A stretch of 64,000 nt of DNA from Abelmoschus esculentus (taxonomy: Eukaryota; Streptophyta; Magnoliopsida; Malvales; Malvaceae). Of the stretch, positions 33,050 through 43,154 are shown in pieces. Each line of letters begins with the position of its first letter. Position 1 is the first letter of the stretch. A model generated the notes under the pieces. The model saw nothing but the letters and a program-made list of their open reading frames with translations, was not told the DNA's origin and ran no database searches. Location: assembly GCA_035048815.1 (NCBI GenBank), contig JAUCBN010000034.1, positions 8,286,737-8,350,736 of the forward strand, given 5' to 3'. The position numbers were made by a program, and so were the translations under genes.

Positions 33050-36000
33050 TTGGTGTAATCACTAATTTTATCCGGGTCTAAACCCGATTTTAATTTTATT
33101 TTCAATTCGAATAATGGGCTTTAATGCTATTGGTAAAAAAATCAAAAATATTATATAATTATTATCCTTTTAAATTTTTTTATTTTAATTTAAAAACTAA
33201 AAAACTAAAAAATATTAGTATATATGTTTTGTTCTTTTTAGCCTTTATTATCATTTAATATATATATATATAATATAAAAATAAAAATATATGTATATGT
33301 ATATATTCTTTTTGTTTTTCCATATATACATACGTAATTTCATTTCTTATTATATTATTTCTTTATATTATTATTATATAACAAATCTAATAAATTAAAA
33401 TCCAAAAATAATATAATATATTTAATTTTTTTATTATTTTTTTCGTTACTTTATTATTTTACTTTTTATTATTGTTATCTTATTATTATATTATTAATCA
33501 GATCCAAAACCCCAAAAAAATTACTAAATAAGATAACAGCCCAAACTTTTAATTAAATAAATAGTCCAATACTTTTTTTAAAACAAATGCTTATTAATTA
33601 CAAGCCCAACAGAATTAAAAATAATTACATTTGGCCCATTCTCTAGCCCAACTGGTTAAACAAAAACCCTAACCCCTATGTTTTTGTCCTTTGCGTAGCC
33701 CACTGTAGGCTATTAGATCAGATTTTGATCTAACGGTCCTGAGGAGACAAAGAAGTGTCCGTTGGATTTCAGCACGCGCCACACGCGGCTTATCGCCTCC
33801 CACCATGCGCGTGTGGTGCACGCGCCAACCTTTCAATTCCAGATGGCTCTTCATTTCCCGATCGTCGTTCGATCGTCGGTGGTCCCCGCTTGCTCCGGCC
33901 ACCCCCGTACGAGCCACAACATGCAAACAAACAAATTAAATGTCAGTTTCATACCAATATTAGCCAAAACGTGAAAACGTCAAAATTCTACAACGATTCA
34001 CCAACAAACCGACAGAAATCAGAGCAGTACGAACGGATTTCAGCCAAATTTGCAGAGCAATACATCAAATTCAGAGACCATATTAAGAGAAATTCAGAGG
34101 GTACATGAAAAAATTCCAGTATCAACCAATAGAAAAATTACGAATTTTGTTTCTCCATTATTCGAATGTAATTTTTATCCGTTTATAAAAATCGAAAACG
34201 AACATGTAATCGTGACTGGTTCCCATCCATTATCAATACAAAAATCAAGAACATTTTGAGAGGTAAAAATCCTCTCATTTCCATTTTGCATAAGATCGAA
34301 CAAAAAAAAGGGGAAAGGGCCTCGAATATTACCTTTGTCGCTTCAATGACTGGTGAGTCTCCCTTTCCTCGGTAATAAGCCATTCAACCTTTCTTCGTGG
34401 GTTGAGTATGGTGAACCGATCTTAAGGAAAAAGGGGGCCGACCTAGAAGTTTTCTTTTGATTCGACGGGTTCTTATATTTGAAATCGTTTTTAAAAAATG
34501 TTTAGGTTTCGAAAAGGAGTTTTTTAAGTGTTTTTATCTCGCCGGACACCAGTGGTGGTTCACGGTGGTGGTTTTCTAGGTTCGATGTCGGAGAAGAAGA
34601 ACATTCAAAGATGTTCTTATTTTCTGGGTTTGTGTTTGATTATTTTAGAGAAAAGTTTGGTTTTGATTTTCGTTTGGGAGGAAATAATGAGACAAAGGGG
34701 GCATTTGTGTATTTTTTTTGTGTGTTTTATACTCAAGTCCCCGGATAAAAATGGTTTTAGTCCTCCATTAAACCCCTCCGCGTAGTGCAAAACACGTCCG
34801 CAATCCTCGTTTCTTTACTTAGTTTTTCAATTCGGTCCTAATTTGGGCCATAACCACCATTTTAAAAACGGTTTAATCCATTTTAAGTCATTCCGTGTTA
34901 TAGAGCTTAATTTTAAACCCTTCCCCTTTTAAAATCACATTTCGAGTGCCTCAAAATTTTTAAAAATTTTCAATCAGGCCACTAATTTCAGTGATATTTT
35001 TTTAAAAAAAATGGTTTTATTCGGTTCAGGCCCCTCCGTGTCTTGGGGGTTATTTTGAAGTCCTTCCTCCTTTCATAATAGCATTTTGAGGGCCTGAATA
35101 TTTTTAACTCTTTTTAATTTGGTCACTGTTTAAAAAATAAAAGTGGTTTTTCTTTCAATTTTGACCCCAAATTTTGTTTTCTTTTAATTCGGCCCTCTCC
35201 AGAATCTAAATACTTTTATTTGTATGTTTATTTGTTCATGTTCATTTATTTGTTTATTTTTGTCATGTTTTAACAATGCATTTTATTTTTGATGTTTATG
35301 TATCTATTTACATTATACCATGTTTTATTTATTCTTGTTTTTGCCCATGCATTTATTTATTTTATTCATGTATTTTAATTATTGCTTTTTTTTCATTACA
35401 TTGTATGTTTTTTTACATATTTATTTTGTTATGCTTTTATTTTTGTTCATCAAGTACTTTTAGATGTTCATACATTTAGTTATTTATGTGTTTATTTGTA
35501 TATTCTTTTGTTACATTTGTATTTTATTTTGTCATGGATGTCTTGTATTTATTTTTGTATATTTTTGTCATATTGTAACATGTTTTATTTTGTTTACAAC
35601 ACACTTTATTAATTAAGGAATTTAATAATTATGTATTTACTCGGTCGTAACGAGCCCGACACCAAACGTAGTGGTGGCGGTGTATGCGTTTACCTTCGGA
35701 TAAAGACACGGTAAAATTAAAATAAATTCGGATTTTTAAACGAACCGTAATTTAATTTCACTTTTAATCCGGAAAATTTAAAATTAATTAAGCGGTTATT
35801 TTGATAAAGGTGCCAATTTTTGGGCGGTTTTTAACGCTAATACCGTTTTAAATCGTAACCGACTCTCGAACTCAATTTTTAACGAATCTTTAGTTTTACA
35901 GTGTTCGATCTACCAAAAGTGACTGGTGGCGACTGAAACTCTTTTTTTAAAATTCCCAAATTCTTTTTAAATCCCTAAAAACCCAATTTCTCAAAATATC

Positions 36001-36195
36001 CCATTTTGAAACCCTAGATTTCCAATTTAGGGTTAACTTTTTGATAAATTCCCAAATCCCTAAATTTTAGGTCTAATTTCCCAATTTCAATTTTTGAAGA
36101 CCTAATTCCGAAGTTTCCACTAGTGACCCATTTTCTACTTTTTCCTCATTTTAATTACATCATTTAATTATTATTTTAAGAATTTTTAGGGTCCC
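33050..36195. mobile_element. Unresolved nested insertion, AT-rich, Tat/Athila-like traces
   Basis: TATCGATACC-rich LTR sequence stops near 33030 and resumes near 36200, so this block is inserted. It has no recognisable gag or pol. CGAGCCCGACACCAAACG and TGCGTTTACCTTCGG at 35650-35700, and GTGGCGACTGAAACTC at 35924-35940, resemble the LTR end and primer region of plant Tat-type gypsy elements. GGATT occurs at both junctions, but no TG...CA ends could be fixed. A more GC-rich part with a splice-like AGGTAAAA lies at 33690-34270. Confidence 0.4.
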
Positions 36196-37599
36196 TATAA
36201 TTGGATTCGATACCGGTATCGAAGCCAATATGCCACTGGAGGGCTTGGTATCGATACTTGTATCGATACCCCCTCTCCTTCAGCTTATTTTCTCTCAGGG
36301 GTATCGATACACGGACCACCGGTATCGATACCACATGCACGAAACTACAAGATTCACTTAGAAATTTCTAGAGATCATTCTCAAACTCAAGCCAATCAAT
36401 CCTAAAGTGTTCCTATTCATTTCTAGAGATGATTAGAGTGTTCTGACATCAATTTCAATTCATCTAACACCCAAATCCGAATTTCACCATTAATAACCTC
36501 TTTCAAGCAAAAAAAGCAAACCAAGCATACATACATGGATTCTATATGCTATGCATTCTACCATAAAAGGCATAATGATTAGAAGGGTTGGAAGTACCAA
36601 CCTTGAGCTAAACATCAACAAACCCGAGCTCCACACCACTTCAAGCTTTTCCTCTTCCAAAGCTTGTTGATGGCTCACAACCTTCTTTCTCTACAAGAGA
36701 AGGATGAAGAACGGATTAGCAACGTCTTGGGATGTTCCTTGATCCTAAAACACTAGAAAAACTCAGATTTCAAGCCCTCAAAACTCAAACCCGGATTGCA
36801 TCCTAAACCCCAACAAAACCTCCACCATTACCAAACCCACAGATTTTTACCTCTTTTTAAAGATCACGAACACCTCTACAACTTACCCTCTAGGCACAAA
36901 CCGAGATTCCCAACAAAACTTACCAAGCTTCCACCTTTTGTTTCTTTCTTTTCTTGCTACAAGAGTGAAGAAGATGGGAAGAAAGAAGAGGAAAGATGAG
37001 ATCATGGTCTGAAAACTTTAAACCTCTCTCCTAACTCATCATATTTGGCATTTACCAAAATGCCCACTCTAAAAACCCTTAAGGCCCTAAACCACTCAAG
37101 CCCAACAAGCCTAAGCCCAAAACAACTCACTCGGGCCCAAAACTGAAGCTCAAACCCTCGGGTTAACCCGACACACTAAACCGAGAACCCAGGTCGTTAC
37201 ACGATACCCCTCTTTGTGTACTGATCTACCCAACTGCGTATCGATACAAAAATTACATTCAATGCATTTGACCCTTCAAGGCATATCGATACGTTTACCT
37301 AACATATTGATACCCTACATCGATTACTCATATATTGAATATCAGTCTTAATCCCATACCATACACCCTTGTACCGATATTAAAAGTGGTCATTAGAATT
37401 TGAATTAACTCACCCGTATAGGTAAAACTTTCTTTCCTCCTTTTTTCTCCCATCTAGCCAATTACCAAACTACCCCCAAGTCATCATATAAACCCAAGCC
37501 CAAACTATAACTCTTAAGCCCAATAAGGCTTCAAGACCTAAACACGAGGCTCAATGTCTCGGGTTAACCTAACATCCGAGTTTCTAATAGAGCTTTGAT

Positions 37600-38320
37600 G
37601 AGTACATTTTTTACTCTTTTGGGTTTATAATACCTTTATATTTATTATTCCTTCTTAATTGTTCCATCTTTTATTGAATATACCAAATACATTACATATA
37701 TGAGGTTGAAGAGATGTTTGAACAAGTGAGAGTAAGAAATCTATTGGGTTATAACTACTTGATGAAATTCGAAGGGAGAAATAACTTCGATCATTTAATG
37801 AGGGTCATATATATGGTCACATGAAAACGAATTTGATTGAGACAACCAATTCATTACTGAAGGGAGTGTGATTTTTTATTATGATTTTTATTATTCAAAT
37901 GGCATATTATCGATTGACAATCATTTTTGTAACCTTGGAAAAACAAGTAGTAGACTGGATGATAAGTGTTCATAGATTTTACCCACTTTATAAATGTGAT
38001 ATGCTTTTATCGCAAACAACATTTATTTCATTATTCAAAATATTCAAGACCGCTGAAAGGTATAAAAAAATAATACAAATGTTGTTAATTTATGATAAAG
38101 AACTTATATTAAATAATGATTTTGATATAATAATTAAAATATATTTTTAGACTAAATTGAAAATATTACAAAATTGATTTTAAGTCTAAATAACTTGAGA
38201 AATATTTTGAAATGATTTTGGAACATTTTTAAATCAAAACACAATTTTTATATGTTCATAAATGTCAAAAACATGTCTCTAGTGTTAATACCCAATCTTC
38301 GGTATTTATAGCAAGCCAGT
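37600..38320. other. AT-rich spacer, no gene recognised
   Basis: The 89-codon frame at 37881-38150 has no recognisable motif and strongly AT-biased codons. I treat it as chance. Confidence 0.5.
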
Positions 38321-38326
38321 ATCGAT

Positions 38327-39065
38327 ATCCAATATAGATACCCTTTTTCCTAGTAATGATACCTTTTATAAATTAGTTTTCTAGAATCATTTTAAAGTAT
38401 CAATATATTATGGCATATATCCATACCAGTATCGATACCCCTTATGTTTTTCTCCAATGGCTCTTTCTAGATTGGTATGGTATCGATACCCCTTTATGAG
38501 TATCGATACCCCCTGTTATAGAAGTATAAACTTGGTTTAAAATTAATCCTAACGGCTCCAATTCATCTCTAAAGGTCACTAACGTCTAGGAACTCATTTG
38601 GGATAGTAAAATGGACATTCAAGCATCAATAGAAGACTAATGATCTATAAGTTAATAATCATACATATGATCAAAAAATGTCTTAGTACTTATTTTATCC
38701 AATATAGATACCCCTTTTCCTAGTAATGATACCTTTTACAAATTAGTTTTCCAGAATCATTTTAAAGTATCAATATATTATGGCATATATCCATACCAAT
38801 ATTGATACCCCTTATGTTTTTTTCCAATGGCTCTTTCCAGATTGGTATAGTATCGATACCCCTTTATGAGTATCGATACCCCCTGTTATAAAAGTATAAA
38901 CTTGGTTTAAAATTAATCCCAACGGCTCCAATTCATCTCTAAAGGTCACTAACGTTTAGGAAGTCATTTGGGACAATAAAATGGACATTCAAGCATCAAT
39001 AGAAGACTAATGATCTACAAGTCAATAATCATATGATCAAAAAATGTCTTAGTACTTATTTTATC
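38327..39065. repeat. Tandem duplication, 370-bp unit
   Basis: Copy one is 38327-38696 and copy two 38697-39065. They differ by few substitutions. Each contains GTATCGATACCCC words like those in the giant LTRs. Confidence 0.9.
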
Positions 39066-39547
39066 AAATTTATTATATAGAAAAACACTTGTGGTCATTA
39101 TTATATATTTATGCTCAAGTGTTGTTGGTTTTGGATGAGTGCTCAAGTTTACAAACAAACACCTATTAGAGGGATTTCTAGTTTGTTTTGTTTTCTCTTG
39201 TTTAAGAATATTCCTAAGACTCATGTTGTGAGTTATTGGATGTTAGGCGTGTAATGGAGTCTAAGTTGTAAATGATCTTAGACTAGAAGAGGGGAAAAAT
39301 TCTTAATGAATTAGTGAAATTTTCAGTGGGGAGCTGAGGTAGTAAATGTAGTATTTCGTTAGAAATCTGAATCACTTTAGAATCATTGTTTTTATTATCT
39401 AATCTTTTAGCTTCCATAAAAAATCACCCAACAAACTACTTCTCCATCACTTAACGATCATTATGGTTGTAGCATCGAGCCGAACAACTTGTGATTGTGG
39501 AGTTTTCCAAACATTCAAATACTCACATGCGTATGTCATTGCTGCTT

Positions 39548-39767
39548 GTTCTTCTATATGGATTCTATATATGATATTCATTGATCCACTATACTTACTT
39601 GTAAATGAATTTAAGGTTTATTAATAAAAGTTTCATCTTATTTGAAATGAATAAGATGTTCTTCTATATGGATTCTATATATGATATTCATTGATCCACT
39701 ATACTTACTTGTAAATGAATTTAAGGTTTATTAATAAAAGTTTCATCTTATTTGAAATGAATAAGAT
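39548..39767. repeat. Perfect tandem duplication, 110-bp unit
   Basis: Units 39548-39657 and 39658-39767 appear identical by eye, from GTTCTTCTATATGG to GAATAAGAT. Identity suggests a very recent duplication or a collapsed or expanded assembly. Confidence 0.92.
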
Positions 39768-41268
39768 CTAGATGCTGTTGATGACGAACCTACAATATGA
39801 TTAGATCATTCATTATGACACGAAAAATGGTTTATCGATGATCACTACAGATTTACTGAGCCAAGCATTTGGTCGAACATCGAAAAGGAACCGAATAGTC
39901 AAACCTAAACACTAGCTATATGAATCTAGAAGACAAGAAGAGTAAATGTCCTAATCAATTAGGTCCTTGCATCAATTAATTTACTTTTTCATTGTACTAC
40001 TTTTCTAATTAATAAAAACTCTTTGTTAAGTTTTAATTTTTATTGGGTTGGAACCATTTTTATGGGGATTTTAACATCGTTTATAAAGCTTCATATGTGT
40101 TAATATCAATCTCAACTAATATATAAGTTCCGGTATTATAACTCCAACTTTTAAAATTATGTTAATTTTAAGATTAACATCTCAAAAGATAACTCGAACA
40201 TACCTGTCAAGCCATTTAGTTTTTTTTCATGCTAAAAACCAAGCTTTGAAATCATTTTCAATATTATTCTATCTTATTTATAATGTCTTGCTTGTGCTAA
40301 TATTAACCTCAAATGATAACTAAGTTCCAATAATACATCTCTACGGTTAAAAGTTACAAAAATGTTCTAATTAATAACCCCAAAAAATACCTCAAATATA
40401 CATATAAACCCTTACATTTCAATCTCGAATTGAATTGAACTCGTTTTTTAAAAAATGACACCAATATAATCGATTTTAGAATTTTCTATGTGCCAATATG
40501 AATTTATTTTTCCAAATATTATAATGAGCTATTTGAAAAGTCCTTCCACGTTGAACGAAATTATATTTTTGGAGAAAAGTTCTTAAAATGTTTTTTTTTT
40601 AAAAATGCAAGATATTCTTATATGAGCGATTTGAGGATATTTTTAAATAATCCTGCACGAGAATCATTTCTCTAATTACATAATAAAAATAAAATATCAA
40701 TTTAAAAACAGATTTTATCGAGTGAAGATTCACTAGATAAAAATGATGAGTTGAAAAAAATAATTAAATGAATGCTTTTGATTGGTTGATTTCATGTATA
40801 ACGTGGTGTGAATGACACATAATATAATTTCTCCAATAAAACAATGACGAGATTTCAATTAAAATTTGAAATTGAAAAAATGTAAATATTTTATTATATA
40901 TATCTTAAAATTTGTTTGGGACAATTTTTTTAGTTAGCGTAATTTATTATTATTTTAAAATTTAATCATAACAAATATCATTAGATATCACAAATCAAAA
41001 CTTCAAATTATTGTTACTCTCCGACGAACACATTTAGGTACTTTTAAAGAATTAACATTATCCAAAAATTATCATCATTAAAAACAACTAAAATCTAATG
41101 ACAAATAAGCCCACAATTAAATTAGGTTTAAGTCAAAATATTATAAATTGAATAAAATAGATTAAAATAATTGTGTTTATAATATATCTATATTATTTAG
41201 TTAAGATTATTAATTAATAAATTGGATATAAATAATTTTGAATTTTTTAATTAGTATTAGCATGTGAA
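39768..41268. other. AT-rich DNA upstream of the 5-phosphatase gene
   Basis: No coding region, RNA gene or repeat with clear ends was recognised in this stretch. Confidence 0.5.
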
Positions 41269-41276
41269 CTAATGTT

Positions 41277-41680
41277 AGGGATGACAACGGGACGGGTTGG
41301 GTTTTTGGTCACCCCGACTTTGTCTCGAAATTTAAGTCTTTCGACCCTGACTCGACTCGATCTTAATATTTTCTATCCTCGACCCGACTTGATATTAAAA
41401 AAATATAATCCGACTCCGATCCGACACCGATATTTTAATAAAAAAACTCGAATAAACCCGACCCAACCCAAAAAAATTAATAAAAATATTAAATAATATA
41501 TATAAAAAATATATAAATATACCAGGTCGAGTCAGAGAATATTTACTCTAAAACCGACTCTGACCCCACTCAACTTTATTTTTTGATCACCCGACTTAAA
41601 TTTTTAATATTAAAAAACACGCCCCAATTAGGTCGGGTCTAATAAAAACCTAATGAGGACGAGTTAAATTGTCATCCTAG
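41277..41680. mobile_element. hAT-like non-autonomous DNA transposon (MITE)
   Basis: The left end AGGGATGACAA and right end TTGTCATCCT are inverted repeats. CTAATGTT (41269-41276) and CTAATGTG (41681-41688) flank it, an 8-bp target duplication with one change, as expected for the hAT superfamily. The inside is about 400 bp of degenerate CGACTCGA/CCCGACTC words with no ORF. Confidence 0.75.
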
Positions 41681-41984
41681 CTAATGTGACACTCTTGATT
41701 TCAATGGCAACGTACTCAAGAAAAAAAATATAACTCAAAATAAAACAAAAATATCATAATAATTATAGAATGCGAATCAACAGTCGATCCAAAATTCCAA
41801 ATTAAAATGGTAGCAGAGAATCCTTAATCACATTCAATCACAGAGTTTAAATATGGTTTAGTTTAGATTAAACCTAATTAAAATGATTTTAGTTACCATA
41901 TATAACCACATTATAGTTTTAAATATATGTATTCATCTTAAATTGAAATAAAAACCTAAATCTCCTTTTTTATACTTTAAATTT

Positions 41985-42192
41985 GATTACCTCCAATATA
42001 TACACTATATTCAAGGCTCTCTCTTTCTTTCTCACGCAGTTATAAATTTCAAAGGCTACCGCTCTGCTTTAAAGAGGAACGCCACCATCACCAATTCACC
42101 GTTGTTCTGTAAATTCTTTTATTTTCTATACTGTTGAAAGAAAAATAAAACCAAGTTTTTCGACCTCGGAAAAGGAAATATCAATTAAAATG
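41985..42192 (+). promoter_or_regulatory. Probable core promoter and first exon of the 5-phosphatase gene
   Basis: A TATA-like ATATATACACTATAT lies at about 41996-42010, followed by a CT-rich start region. The exon then runs to AAAATG|GTAAGC, a strong splice donor at 42193. The last three exon bases are ATG, in frame with the next exon. The transcription start is inferred, not seen. Confidence 0.5.
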
Positions 42193-43154
42193 GTAAGCCT
42201 TTTTGTATTTTTCTTTCTCTGGAACTTCAGAATCTGAGAATCATCATCTTCTTTGGTCCACTTCACTGTTTGTTTTTACTTTTAATCTGGGATTGATTTT
42301 TTTTTTCCTTGGGTTTTTGTTTTTATTTACAATTATTACTTTAGTTGGGAAGTCTTAGTTTTCCATGTTCTTCTTCGTCGTCGTCACACGTTCATTGATT
42401 TTTATTGTCATCTTCATTATTAACAATGGCATTGACTGGTGTTGCTTTAAAACACCACACATTTGCATTATAAAAGATCCCTCTGCTCCATTGGCCGGTA
42501 GCTAAGCTTCCCTTTCAGATCACAACCGGACCAGACCTTATCTCTCCGATTCTTTGCCTTGTTCCTTTCCTTATCTTCACAATCCTTACGAAAAACAACT
42601 AAGATTTCTCATTGAGACATTTCACAAACACCTTTCGCTTTCCACTTGTGTTCATCATTCAGTTTCCCTTTTCATCTCTTTAATCAAGTACATGAAAGTA
42701 CAAAATATAAGGCCCAACTTTTCCCAGATGTATTTCCAGTTCCAGAGACTTTGATAATTCTTTTTCAATGATTGATTTTTTTTACCCAATTTCCACCGTC
42801 TTCTTCTCTGTAAACCCAAGCCTCTTTTTTTTTTTAATATTATATTGAGAGTTCAGTTTTCTTGCCCATTTTGTCTCCATTTCCCCTGCAACTAGTTTCT
42901 TTTATATTCCCGTTGAATTTCTTCACTTACTAAACTTTAAAGCATCAGGTATTCGATCAAAATATATATAACTTAATCTCCCAGATCCTTTTCCTTTCTA
43001 CTGTTATTGATACTCTGAGTTGACGTACGGTTTTGTTTTTTCCCTTGGAGACTTTATTTAATTCAGAATCCCGCCATTAGAATATTAGCCAACTTGTTTT
43101 CGATCCTGATTTTAAATTTCCTGTGTCCAGGCAGTTAAGCAACGAGAAATAGAA

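Larger units (their letters stand above)
31889..37201 (-). mobile_element. Giant solo LTR holding a second nested insertion
   Basis: The ends are TGTAACACCCCG and CGTTACA, with CGATA repeated exactly at 31884-31888 and 37202-37206. A left part (31889 to about 33050) and a right part (about 36195-37201) carry LTR sequence with TATCGATACC motifs. They are separated by about 3.1 kb of different, AT-rich DNA. The LTR reads on the minus strand, to judge from the leader-like sequence near 36600-36990. No coding sequence is kept. Confidence 0.85.
23800..37590 (-). mobile_element. Broken chromovirus-like (Ty3/gypsy) element with three nested insertions
   Basis: Two related LTR-like blocks on the minus strand frame this region: about 23890-28960, and 30899 to about 37590. 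Matching segments include 23940-24990 with 30960-31888, and 28113-28210 with 37320-37430. Inward of the right block is an initiator-Met-type primer site (30881-30893) and then a gag fragment (30310-30726). RT, RNase H and integrase are gone. Removing three insertions with exact duplications (25001-28112, 29098-30309, 31889-37201) restores continuity of the host sequence. The outer boundaries are estimates; no target duplication was found. Confidence 0.55.
30899..37590 (-). repeat. 5' LTR of the chromovirus-like element, split by 31889-37201
   Basis: The inner end reads TATAACACCTAACCCG, a weathered TGTAACACC terminus. LTR sequence runs from 30899 to 31888 and resumes at 37202. The outer end near 37590 is uncertain. 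Relative to the other LTR it lacks a segment after 37425. Confidence 0.5.

Noticed and set aside
35276..35612. Phe/Tyr/Ile/Cys-rich frames that could be membrane proteins
   Set aside because: They come from T-rich low-complexity DNA within a nested insertion; hydrophobic residues are what TTT/TAT codons give by chance.
37881..38150. 89-codon frame as a possible gene
   Set aside because: AT-driven composition, no domain, and no promoter or splice context.
42554..42754. 66-codon frame between 42193 and 43130
   Set aside because: It lies within the predicted first intron of the 5-phosphatase gene and has no domain.
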